14,419 bases of DNA from positions 1 through 14,419 of the forward strand of contig NZ_PNHL01000026.1 of NCBI RefSeq assembly GCF_002871795.1, written 5' to 3'. A model generated the notes under the pieces. The model was given only the letters and a program-made list of their open reading frames with translations, made no database searches and was not told the DNA's origin. The DNA comes from Brachybacterium sp. UMB0905 (GTDB lineage Bacteria; Actinomycetota; Actinomycetes; Actinomycetales; Dermabacteraceae). The translations under genes were made by a program, and so were the position numbers. Numbering within the stretch: position 1 is the first letter of the stretch; each line of letters begins with the position of its first letter. This document shows positions 1 to 6,525 of the stretch, one piece after another.

Positions 1-103
1 CCCTCATGCCACAATCAGCTCGCGCACACCGGCAACGACGCCGGACACCGCCGCTCAGCAGCACCATGAAAGATCGAGGCTAGCAGTGACCACTTCCACC
101 CCC

Positions 104-134
104 TGAACATGTTCACTGAACGCGTTCAGTATAC
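104..134. promoter_or_regulatory. tandem palindromes, putative TetR-type operator
   Basis: Three palindromes follow each other: TGAACATGTTCA (104-115), ACTGAACGCGTTCAGT (115-130, a perfect 16-bp palindrome) and GTATAC (129-134). A 14-16 bp palindrome centred on CGCG with GAAC/GTTC half-sites is the usual look of a TetR-family operator, and the adjoining AGTATA could be a -10 box (TATACT) for a leftward promoter. No regulator gene is inside the window; if this is an autoregulated operator the gene would lie to the left. The palindromes are seen directly; the TetR assignment is inference. Confidence 0.45.
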
Positions 135-176
135 ATGCGATGGCGGCACAGTCGAGGCGCGCCGGTCGTGCACTTC

Positions 177-932
177 TCAAGAAGTTGGGATGGCACCGGT
201 GGGGGCTTCTCGTTCTGCCCGTCTCTGGGCGATCCTTCGCTGGGTTTCATAGTGCGCATCGGACTCAGTGGAGAACAGCCACGTACCGAGACCGAGTGCT
301 GGCCCGATGATCACGAAGACCAAGGCGAAGACTGCCATGGCGACAACAGCACTGCCACGAGCGAACAGCCACCAAAGGCCACGTCCAACAGGCGCAAGCA
401 GGTCCTGCATCCATAGCTTCCGGGCAACCGCGTAGACGACGAGCAAGGCCACCGAACAGAATGCCATGATCGCCCCGAGAGCCAAGCTCGTGGAGCGCAA
501 CCAGTCAATGCCCCACTGCAATGAACCCAGTTGCACAGCGATCACCAGGAGAATCCAGGTCGTGCTCGCTGCTCGTGCACCGAACAGGCCCGCAGCCTGA
601 GAATCGACATAAGACTCGTTCCGTCGTGCGTTGAAGAACGGCATCACGAGCATGAGAAGCACGGCAACACCTGCCATCTGCACAAGGGCGTGACTTGACT
701 GAGCATCCGGCTGAGCAAGGAACGAAGGGAGGTCGGATTCGAGCCAGGCCCCGACCCTCGGTACCCCAACCGCATTGAACAGGTCAGCGAGAACCTCACT
801 GGGGCGCTGCTCGCGAACGTACGCGGCGATCGTCAAGATGCCAGCGACGCATCCGACATGTTGGTAGATCAGATCACTGTTGGTCTTCCAGTCCTTGATG
901 AGCCCGGGTAGGGCTTTGACTGCTTCGATCAC
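177..932 (-). CDS. small polytopic membrane protein, function unknown
   Basis: The protein is about 250 residues and I do not recognise its family. It has four clear hydrophobic segments: around ALVQMAGVAVLLMLVMPFF, TTWILLVIAVQLGSL, LGAIMAFCSVALLVVYAVA and VVAMAVFALVFVIIGPALGL. A soluble N-terminus of roughly 80 residues precedes them and a charged Arg/Glu-rich tail follows. The frame is open up to an ATG at 980, but that ATG has only a weak GGGAA directly in front. I chose the GTG at 932 because GAGAGGAGA lies about 5 bases upstream of it; the longer form would add 16 residues. The gene is transcribed away from the truncated gene at 1048. Its GC content and the neighbouring mobile-element scar fit an actinobacterial accessory region, but nothing in the sequence gives a role. 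Confidence 0.7.
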   Translation of the reverse strand: MIEAVKALPGLIKDWKTNSDLIYQHVGCVAGILTIAAYVREQRPSEVLADLFNAVGVPRVGAWLESDLPSFLAQPDAQSSHALVQMAGVAVLLMLVMPFFNARRNESYVDSQAAGLFGARAASTTWILLVIAVQLGSLQWGIDWLRSTSLALGAIMAFCSVALLVVYAVARKLWMQDLLAPVGRGLWWLFARGSAVVAMAVFALVFVIIGPALGLGTWLFSTESDAHYETQRRIAQRRAEREAPTGAIPTS

Positions 933-1047
933 GTCTTCTCCTCTCTGAGCTGCCTTCAGTCTGGCGGCCACCTCTGACATTTCCCGCGTGCAGCCGAGCG
1001 CACCTCCCTCGTAGGCAATCCGCCGCTGCGTAGAGAGGACTGTTGGG

Positions 1048-1239
1048 ATGGCGACGTTTGTTGATCCGGTGGCTGATGCTGCTGAGGCCTATGAGGGGTT
1101 GCGTGGGTTGGCGCACGCGACTCGCGCGTTTGATGATCCGGCTGACACGTACCGGGTGTTGGGTGAGGTGTCGGGGTCGGTGCGGCTGTTGCGGCAGGTC
1201 CTGTGTCCCGCGTCATGCTTTCTGGCAGACCGGTTATGA
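1048..1239 (+). pseudogene. 5' fragment of a gene interrupted by the IS3-family element
   Basis: The ATG at 1048 has AGAGAGGA eight bases upstream. Exactly 52 codons (1048-1203, ending in ...VRLLRQVL) precede the left inverted repeat of the insertion sequence at 1204. After that the frame runs 11 codons into IS sequence and stops at 1239. The native part is Ala/Asp-rich and probably helical. It resembles, from memory only, short hypothetical proteins found beside conjugative-transfer genes in actinobacteria, so I give no function. The rest of the gene is not present on the far side of the IS, which implies deletion as well as insertion. Confidence 0.6.
1204..1228 (+). repeat. left terminal inverted repeat of the IS3-family element
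   Basis: Twelve bases (TGTCCCGCGTCA) match the right end perfectly. A further TGGCAG block matches with a one-base offset, so the imperfect repeat spans about 24-25 bp. Confidence 0.85.
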
Positions 1240-1276
1240 GGGCATGATCGGCGTCTGAGAGCAGGAGGACCTGACC

Positions 1277-1594
1277 ATGGGACGACCACCGGTGTTCAGT
1301 CCGGAGACCAAGACCAGGATCGTGCTGAGCGTGCTGGCCGGCGAGGTCACCGTCGCTGAAGCGGCTCGGAAGGAGAAGGTCTCCGAGCAGTCGATCGGCC
1401 GATGGAAGACCGAGTTCCTTGAAGCAGGCAAGACCGCGCTGGCTGCCGGGAAGTCCGGCCCGTCGACCCGCGAGGCCCAACTTGAGGCCCAGGTCGAAGA
1501 CCTCACCCTTGCGCTCGGCGAAGCAGCGGTGGAACTGCGTGTCTGGAAGAAGAGCGCGGAGGGCCGGCTGGGCCCTTCGAAGACCTCGAGGTAA
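1277..1594 (+). CDS. IS3-family transposase OrfA (helix-turn-helix)
   Basis: OrfA has 105 residues. Residues about 10-50 form a transposase_8-type helix-turn-helix (TKTRIVLSVLAG, then VTVAEAARKEKVSEQSIGRW), and residues about 65-90 (AQLEAQVEDLTLALGEA) look like the usual leucine-zipper-like coiled coil. In the IS3 family OrfA binds the element's ends and multimerises with the OrfAB transposase. The ATG at 1277 is chosen because AGGAGG sits eight bases upstream. The frame ends at TAA 1592-1594. Reading in the -1 frame from just before this stop continues without interruption into OrfB. Confidence 0.88.
   Translation: MGRPPVFSPETKTRIVLSVLAGEVTVAEAARKEKVSEQSIGRWKTEFLEAGKTALAAGKSGPSTREAQLEAQVEDLTLALGEAAVELRVWKKSAEGRLGPSKTSR
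1570..1576 (+). other. possible -1 frameshift heptamer between OrfA and OrfB
   Basis: In the OrfA frame the bases read G GGC CCT, which fits the X XXY YYZ slippery pattern. A -1 slip gives GGG CCC TTC and joins OrfA (after 98 codons) to the OrfB frame as ...GPFEDLEVIRKEAGMSTSR. GC-only heptamers are weak slippery sites compared with the A-rich ones common in IS3 elements. I see no clear downstream pseudoknot. Confidence 0.35.
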
Positions 1595-1611
1595 TCCGGA
1601 AAGAGGCGGGA

Positions 1612-2538
1612 ATGTCGACCTCGAGGTTCTGCGACCTGCTCGACATTCCCGAACGTACTTGGCGACGGTGGCAAGCCAAAGCCCGGGCAGGCAAAGCAGT
1701 CAAAGGTCCTTGGCCGGCCCCATCACGCGACCAGCACCGGGAAGCTGTGGTGGCCATGGCTGGCAAGCATCCCGCCTGGGGCCATCGCAAGATCTGGGCC
1801 ATGGTCCGTCACGAGGGGCACCGGCTTTCGCCGTCGACGGTGTTGCGGATCATGGCCGACGAAGGCCTCCTGCTCCATGCTGACTACCAGAAACAGCGCC
1901 GGGAATTGGCCAAGCAGCGCAAGGCCGCGTTCGCCGCGCCACCGACGGGTCCGAACCAGGTCTGGCAGTTCGACTTCAGTGAGTACGAGACCACTGGCGG
2001 CGGGACCTGGCGAGTCGCCGGCGTCGCCGACTACTACTCGAAATATGAGTTCGGCTGGCACTGGTCACCCACCGCGAACCAGCACGACGCGATCGCCGGC
2101 GTCGAACTCGCCCTCGCGGAGGCCGAGGCCATGCTCGACGGCACCAAGCTCATCGATCACCTGACCGACCCCGACACGGGTGAGATCGTCCCCATCACGC
2201 TGGTCACCGACAACGGCGGCCCCTTCCGGTCGTTCCGCTTCGAGCACTTCATCACCGCCCATCCCGAGCTGCGTCATGTCCGGACTCGCGTCAGGACGCC
2301 GGGTCAGAACGGGGTCCGCGAACGGGCCTTCCAGAGCCTGAAGTATGAGCGGCTCTACCGCGAACAGATCGACGATGCCCTCGACCTGGTCCGCGAGGCC
2401 GATGCCTACCGGGCCGAGTTCAACACCATCCGCCCCCACGAGGCGCTGGCCTGGAACCGGCCGTCACAGGTCCACCGCGGGCTGGCGGACCCGACCGTCC
2501 CCAACTTTCCCGAGCCCGAAATCCTGCCAACTACTTGA
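1612..2538 (+). CDS. IS3-family transposase OrfB (DDE integrase core)
   Basis: OrfB has 308 residues. An N-terminal HTH_21-like segment (HPAWGHRKIWAMVRHEG) is followed by the rve integrase core. The catalytic triad is visible as Asp in VWQFDFSEYE, Asp in LVTDNGGPF and Glu in NGVRERAFQSLKYE, with the usual ending FNTIRPHEALAW. It catalyses excision and integration of the element, normally as an OrfAB fusion. The ATG at 1612 has AAGAGG five bases upstream, so separate initiation is possible, but the frame is also open upstream to OrfA. The TGA stop (2536-2538) lies inside the right inverted repeat. Nothing suggests inactivation. Confidence 0.92.
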   Translation: MSTSRFCDLLDIPERTWRRWQAKARAGKAVKGPWPAPSRDQHREAVVAMAGKHPAWGHRKIWAMVRHEGHRLSPSTVLRIMADEGLLLHADYQKQRRELAKQRKAAFAAPPTGPNQVWQFDFSEYETTGGGTWRVAGVADYYSKYEFGWHWSPTANQHDAIAGVELALAEAEAMLDGTKLIDHLTDPDTGEIVPITLVTDNGGPFRSFRFEHFITAHPELRHVRTRVRTPGQNGVRERAFQSLKYERLYREQIDDALDLVREADAYRAEFNTIRPHEALAWNRPSQVHRGLADPTVPNFPEPEILPTT

Positions 2539-2547
2539 CGCGGGACA
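2524..2547 (+). repeat. right terminal inverted repeat of the IS3-family element
   Basis: The reverse complement begins TGTCCCGCGTCA, identical to the left end over 12 bp, followed by TTGGCAG. It contains the OrfB stop codon. Position 2548 is the first base of the truncated IS481-type transposase. Confidence 0.85.
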
Positions 2548-3300
2548 GAACCCTCGCGTGGACTGGGTGAACGCGTTGGCGCGGTAGTTCGCGCCGTTGT
2601 CCGTGACCAGACGGCTGATCCGCGTGATCCCGTGCGCGGCGAAGAACGCTCGTGCCCGGTGGAAGAACCCGATCGTCGTGACCGCCCGCTCGTCGTCGAG
2701 AGACTCGGTGTAGGACAGGCGGGAGAAGCCGTCTTTCATGGTGTGGAGGTAGGTGTAGCCGACCTTCCGGCTGTGCGTCCGCTTGGAGGCGAGGGCCTGC
2801 TCGCTGCCACGACCATGGACCCTCCAGCCGCCGCCGTCGGGGATCTTCCCGACTTTCTTCACGTCCATGTGGACCATGTGCCCGGGATGCCGGGCGTGGA
2901 TCCTGCGTGGCCTGCGAAGATCCTCGCCGTCCGGGGTGATGTCGCGCCGGCGGTTCAGGCCCAGGCGGTCCAGCCACCTCGTGACCGTGCGGACGCTGCA
3001 GCGGACCTGGTGGACGTCGGCGAGTCCGCGGGCGATGCGGCGCGCGGACCACTTGTGCTCACGCCGCCACGCCTCGATCTTCTCGACCACCCAGGCAGCG
3101 AGGCGGGTGGGTCTGTTTGCCGGTGCGCTGGAACGGTCCTCGAGCGCTCCCGGACCGTCGTGCCGGTAGCGGTTCACCCGCTTCGACAAGGTCGCGCGGG
3201 AGATGTGGAACTCGGCTGCGACATGCGCGATCGGTCGACCGCGCTCGAGGACTTCCTCGACCGCGCGGCGTCTTCCGAGCGGAGCGTTAGCGTGGGTCAT
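2548..3300 (-). pseudogene. IS481-family transposase, C-terminally truncated
   Basis: 251 native codons remain. The N-terminal third holds two helix-turn-helix segments (RPIAHVAAEFHISRATLSKRV and the WSARRIARGLADV region). The rve core follows, with the first Asp in PGHMVHMDVKKVGKIP and the second Asp in RLVTDNGANYRANAFT. IS481 transposases normally continue with a segment like RHNGKVERYNRIL carrying the catalytic Glu; here the frame instead runs into IS3-family sequence and stops at 2464. The enzyme is therefore almost certainly inactive. The start is supported by AGGAG nine bases upstream of the ATG. Confidence 0.85.
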
Positions 3301-3368
3301 GGAACGGGTCTCCTGCCGCGAGATGGATGCTTAGACACCACCCATCGTGCAGGCCAGGGACCCGTTCC
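3301..3368 (-). promoter_or_regulatory. leader inverted repeat covering the IS481 transposase start
   Basis: GGAACGGGTC (3301-3310) is perfectly complementary to GACCCGTTCC (3359-3368), extendable to about 12 bp with one G-T pair. In the minus-strand transcript the 3' arm ends at the transposase ATG and overlaps the AGGAG ribosome site. Transcripts entering from outside could thus fold so that transposase translation is blocked, a protective arrangement known for several IS elements. The inverted repeat is seen; the function is inferred. Confidence 0.4.
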
Positions 3369-3415
3369 TCCATCCCCACTCAGGTGACTACAACGTCATG
3401 ACCCGCAACACCTAA

Positions 3416-3617
3416 GGGTGCATCAGTCCCCGAGGGCTCGGTCAGCAGTACCCCGCCGCGCTTCCGGCAGCTCGAGCCCGTGCGACATCGACATGCAGAT
3501 CGTCAAAGTGGCTGACGACTAAAAGCGCACCAGCTACGATCAGTTCCATGGGCAGAGTGGCCTGCAACACGCGGCCGCCGCTCCCCAGATGCGCTTGCAC
3601 CAACGGAGGAGGCACGC
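3416..3617. other. non-coding gap between the IS remnant and the RiPP cluster
   Basis: I see no convincing gene in these 200 bases. The cluster promoter should lie here. A weak candidate is TGACGA (3513-3518) and TACGAT (3535-3540), 16 bases apart, which is poor support. A minus-strand frame (3442-3669) and a short plus-strand Cys-containing frame (3548-3652) are open, but neither has a usable ribosome site. Confidence 0.4.
3605..3612 (+). promoter_or_regulatory. ribosome binding site deciding a TTG start
   Basis: GGAGGAGG ends five bases before TTG at 3618. The first in-frame ATG (3654) has no such site, so TTG is the preferred start of the first cluster gene. Confidence 0.6.
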
Positions 3618-4289
3618 TTGCTACCCGATCGAACGTTGCTGAACGCTCATAGCATGCAGAAGGAACCAACCACCGCAGTGCCGATGCTGTCCAAACGCGC
3701 TGAGCAGGCTTACTCCGAACCAGTCACGGTTGGAACATATGAATCTATCCGAGCCACCTGGGTGGAAAACTACCAAAAAGCGCACGTAGTACTACCGTAT
3801 GGCGAATTAGATACCTACCAACGTATGGCAGATGGATTGCGCGACTGCCAGACTATTGAAGACTGGGGTGGCGGCCTAGGCAAGCTGCGAACATATCTCA
3901 CACATCATCAACAGTATCTTCTCGTCGATGGTTGTCCGAGCGATTTTGTAGACGTGGTTCAGAGCATGGAGGAGCGACACAGTCAGGTAGACGGAGTGGC
4001 ACTACGGCACGTACTCGAACACAACCACAACTGGGAGACAATATTCCGCAACGCTCTGGCCTCGGCTCGGATGATCGTTAGCTTATGCGTCTTTACGCCA
4101 TTTACAAGAAAGGCCACAGTTAACCTTGCCCTCCAGTACGGCACTGCCGCTCCAGAGCTCGCCCTGCCGTTACCGACACTTCTGACTCTTGCGGAAACCC
4201 AGAAAGCCAGACTCGCTTCCCTTCAAGTATACGCAGCGGGTGGACTGCGACCGTATCCTGAAACAGTCCTAACATTCCGGAAGATTTGA
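3618..4289 (+). CDS. SAM-dependent methyltransferase-like protein (class I fold)
   Basis: The protein has 223 residues from the TTG start (211 from the ATG at 3654). Class I methyltransferase motifs are visible: the SAM-binding glycine loop IEDWGGGLGKLR (about residues 80-91), an acidic strand end YLLVDGC (100-106) and VALRHVLEHNHNWETIFRNAL (127-147), which resembles the motif II-III region of small-molecule methyltransferases. It lacks membrane segments or a signal peptide, so it is likely cytoplasmic. Its TGA stop (4287-4289) is two bases before the glycosyltransferase ATG, so the two are probably translationally coupled and may work together, for example methylating a transferred sugar or the peptide itself. 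The substrate is unknown. It is not the enzyme that defines FxLD systems; that is the gene at 5253. Confidence 0.7.
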   Translation: MLPDRTLLNAHSMQKEPTTAVPMLSKRAEQAYSEPVTVGTYESIRATWVENYQKAHVVLPYGELDTYQRMADGLRDCQTIEDWGGGLGKLRTYLTHHQQYLLVDGCPSDFVDVVQSMEERHSQVDGVALRHVLEHNHNWETIFRNALASARMIVSLCVFTPFTRKATVNLALQYGTAAPELALPLPTLLTLAETQKARLASLQVYAAGGLRPYPETVLTFRKI

Positions 4290-4291
4290 CG

Positions 4292-5251
4292 ATGCCAGAG
4301 AATCCCCACGCCGAGCCTTCCGTGCTGTTCGTTGTACCATCGCACAACGAAGGCGCGAACATATCAAGAACCGTTCAAACGCTCACCTCAATCGCACGCA
4401 GTAGGCAGAAGACTACGATCGCCGTGGTGGACGATTTTTCGAGCGACGGAAGCCTAGATAAGCTAGAGCAATCCGGTCTATTAAAGTTATTTCGCACCTC
4501 GACGCAGCTAGGTGTCTCATCTGCCCGAAACATTGGAGCGTCAATGGCCGACGCCGATGTGCTCATTTTCTGCGATGCTCACATCGAAACTGACCGAGAG
4601 ACCGTCGACACACTCGCTGAGGCCGCCTTTAGGAACCGCTCCAGCATAGTCAGTCCAGGAATCGGTGACGTAGCCAATCCAGAAATAATACGATACGGGT
4701 GTACCTGGAAGCCCGGACCTCAACTCACTAGAAGCTGGTACCGATATGGGCGAAGGCGCCACTCTGGCGCGATCAAGGAATTAGAAGTCCCCTTTGCGCC
4801 CGGCGGGTTCATGTGTATCAACAGAGAACTCTTCGAACAGGCGGGCGGATTCGACGAATCGTACCGAAACCATGGCGAAGAGGACATCGATTTCTCACTA
4901 AAGGTACGTCGCCTAGGCGGACTATGCATTGCACTCGATGGCACCCACGTCGATCACCTGTTTAGACCAACCCTCACATTTAGCCACAACCGGACCGATG
5001 CCATCTATAATAAGCTCCTACTTGCATATAAAAACCTTGATGATCAGGCCCTCTATAATCTAGTCGAATCGGCAAGGGGAGACGCGGGCGTTGCACGCGA
5101 ACTACATAACCTAGAACGATCAGCACTTTCCGACGAGCGGGCAGAACAGACCCAGGCCAACATTGAGCTGACTGAAACTCTAAGAAAACAATTCCAAGTT
5201 CCGACTACATTGCCCGACCAGCCACCGAGTCCAGGCCCAACGACTTACTAG
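4292..5251 (+). CDS. family-2 glycosyltransferase with polypeptide GalNAc-transferase-like motifs
   Basis: The protein has 319 residues. The GT-A fold is clear: VLFVVPSHNEGANI at the N-terminus, nucleotide-binding VVDDFSSDGS (about 45-54), GVSSARNIGASMADADVL, then a metal motif of DXH form in FCDAHIE (94-99). The acceptor/catalytic part is PGGFMCINRELFEQAGGFDE followed by NHGEEDIDFSLKVRRLGG (about 170-210), then HLFR (222-225) and NKLLLAYKNLDD. DXH instead of DXD, the GGE-like acidic motif and the late HxFR are features of the GT27 polypeptide GalNAc-transferases, so peptide glycosylation is a reasonable inference. Sugar donor and acceptor are unknown. A TTG at 4286 overlapping the previous stop is an alternative start; I prefer the ATG at 4292. 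The next gene begins one base after the stop. Confidence 0.8.
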   Translation: MPENPHAEPSVLFVVPSHNEGANISRTVQTLTSIARSRQKTTIAVVDDFSSDGSLDKLEQSGLLKLFRTSTQLGVSSARNIGASMADADVLIFCDAHIETDRETVDTLAEAAFRNRSSIVSPGIGDVANPEIIRYGCTWKPGPQLTRSWYRYGRRRHSGAIKELEVPFAPGGFMCINRELFEQAGGFDESYRNHGEEDIDFSLKVRRLGGLCIALDGTHVDHLFRPTLTFSHNRTDAIYNKLLLAYKNLDDQALYNLVESARGDAGVARELHNLERSALSDERAEQTQANIELTETLRKQFQVPTTLPDQPPSPGPTTY

Positions 5252-5252
5252 A

Positions 5253-6512
5253 ATGGGAACCATGAAGCCAGCAGCCGACGACGATCAACTACGAGCTAGG
5301 CTCCGGCTAGAACTCGTCGAGTCTCTAATCAGCTCCGGAGATATTATCAGTGACTCTGTTGCGAGCGCCTTCCGCGAGGTCGACCGACATCAGTTTACCC
5401 GGGTAAACGACGTTTCAGAATCGTATGCCAATCGAAGTGTTGCAACCTTACGGAATGAATCCGGAGAAGCACTTACGACAGTGTCTGCACCATGGCTACA
5501 AGCACGAATGCTTGAATCGACGAACCTTTCCGCCGGCATGCGCGTACTCGAAATTGGATCCGGAGGGTACAATGCTAGTCTAATCTCGCGCATTGTTGGC
5601 ACTACCGGAACGGTGCATAGCGTCGACATCGATACAACAATCATCGGCTACGCAGCCGAAGCTCTTAGCGCGTCGAACTCCGGGAACACTACTAGCAACA
5701 TTGAACTGCACGTAGCGGATGCCTGGGATGAGACGCTTGATTTCGACACTGATTTCGACGCAATCATCGTCACAGTAGATTCATGGACAATCCCATCCAT
5801 TGCATGGCGCCGGCTGCGAATCGGCGGACGCATAGTAGTCCCATTAAGACCGTTCGGCTTGCCTCTAACAATCTCGTTCCGCCGCCAGAGCGAAACTGTA
5901 CTGGAGTCTACTGGCGCAATCTGGTCTGGCTTCGTGTCAGGTCGAGGTCTCGGCAGCAGACCTAACTCAGGCATCCTCATGTCTACTACCGACGGGGATA
6001 TCCTCTTCGATGCGGAGGGCGAGCCCACCGATGCACATTGGCTAGTCAGCACATTGCAAGCCAAGCCTCGCATCTGTAGAACAGACGCCACCTTCCCGGC
6101 TGGATACTCGCTTAGCAGGTTCATGGTGTGGATGCTTGCCGGCGGCCACAATGTGGGCACTCTCCGCACGCACGACGGTAAACGTACCAAAGCTTTTCCG
6201 TGGATCTCTCCGCATGGTACACCTGCTTGGCTGACAAGTAACGGAATAATTACTCTAGCCTTGCATGAGAGTAACAGCACAAACGCCTTCGACCTGTTTA
6301 TATACGCGTACGGCCAGAACGCTGAAGACGACGTGGCCCGCATGAGGCAACGTGCGAATCAATGGGCTGACTCGGACCTGTTGGGCTCGCCGTCATTCCA
6401 GATTGAACATCAAGCCCAAGCCGCATCTGCGTCGACGGGCCCTACCATCGCTAGAGGCAAAGACAGAATACTTCTGTCGTGGACCCCCCCGACAGATGGT
6501 CGAAACTCCTGA
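5253..6512 (+). CDS. FxLD-system methyltransferase (protein-L-isoaspartate methyltransferase-like)
   Basis: The protein has 419 residues. The N-terminal half resembles PIMT: REVDRHQFTRV (41-51), the substrate-loop region SAPWLQARMLE (78-88), SAM-binding motif I VLEIGSGGYNASLIS (98-112), VHSVDID (121-127), VADAWDE, and VDSWTIP (175-181) followed by LRIGGRIVVPL. About 200 further residues have no PIMT counterpart, which matches the longer enzymes of FxLD lanthipeptide clusters. Relatives in class I lanthipeptide pathways (for example OlvSA) methylate a conserved core Asp, leading through an aspartimide to isoaspartate; the core here contains one Asp-Gly. The stop overlaps the ribosome site of the precursor gene, consistent with one operon. 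ATG at 5253 directly follows the glycosyltransferase stop; ATG at 5262 is an alternative. Confidence 0.85.
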   Translation: MGTMKPAADDDQLRARLRLELVESLISSGDIISDSVASAFREVDRHQFTRVNDVSESYANRSVATLRNESGEALTTVSAPWLQARMLESTNLSAGMRVLEIGSGGYNASLISRIVGTTGTVHSVDIDTTIIGYAAEALSASNSGNTTSNIELHVADAWDETLDFDTDFDAIIVTVDSWTIPSIAWRRLRIGGRIVVPLRPFGLPLTISFRRQSETVLESTGAIWSGFVSGRGLGSRPNSGILMSTTDGDILFDAEGEPTDAHWLVSTLQAKPRICRTDATFPAGYSLSRFMVWMLAGGHNVGTLRTHDGKRTKAFPWISPHGTPAWLTSNGIITLALHESNSTNAFDLFIYAYGQNAEDDVARMRQRANQWADSDLLGSPSFQIEHQAQAASASTGPTIARGKDRILLSWTPPTDGRNS

Positions 6513-6520
6513 GGAGGTGA
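6511..6520 (+). promoter_or_regulatory. strong ribosome binding site of the precursor gene
   Basis: GAGGAGGTGA overlaps the stop codon of the preceding methyltransferase gene and ends five bases before the precursor ATG at 6526. It is the best Shine-Dalgarno match in the cluster, as expected for a peptide needed in excess. Confidence 0.8.
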
Positions 6521-6525
6521 CAACG

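Larger units (their letters stand above)
1204..2547 (+). mobile_element. IS3-family insertion sequence, apparently complete (1344 bp)
   Basis: Both ends carry the same terminal sequence: TGTCCCGCGTCA at 1204-1215 and its reverse complement TGACGCGGGACA at 2536-2547. Inside are a HTH-type OrfA and an OrfB with a DDE integrase core, out of frame by -1, which is the standard IS3-family layout. Length and end structure look intact. The 3 or 4 bases flanking the two ends (CTG on the left, GAA on the right) do not match, so no target duplication is left. The left flank is a truncated host gene and the right flank a truncated IS481-type transposase. I cannot name the exact subgroup. Confidence 0.9.
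2548..3415 (-). mobile_element. IS481-family element, truncated at its transposase 3' end
   Basis: This is a minus-strand element whose transposase starts at 3300 and is cut at 2548, where the IS3-family end begins. The upstream terminus is probably near 3410-3417; on the minus strand it would read about TTAGGTGTTGCGGGTCATG. This boundary is a guess from the look of IS481-family ends and from the change of composition. The other end is missing, so the element cannot move by itself. Confidence 0.7.

Noticed and set aside
1..103. Short open frames reaching the left edge on both strands
   Set aside because: They are too short to tell apart, have no motif, and none has a supported start or ending context.
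135..416. Plus-strand open frame with an ATG just after the palindromes
   Set aside because: It lies antisense to the membrane-protein gene, its translation is low-complexity and it lacks a ribosome site.
2632..3387. Long plus-strand frame of 251 codons
   Set aside because: It is the antisense shadow of the IS481 transposase, whose domain motifs are clear on the minus strand.
3548..3652. 34-residue plus-strand frame with three Cys, considered as a second precursor
   Set aside because: It has no ribosome site and no leader box, its Arg/Pro-rich composition is unlike a lanthipeptide, and it overlaps the next gene's start.
3442..3669. Minus-strand frame with a hydrophobic stretch (ELIVAGALLVVSHF)
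   Set aside because: It starts at TTG without a ribosome site and overlaps the start of the methyltransferase gene; at most a gene remnant.
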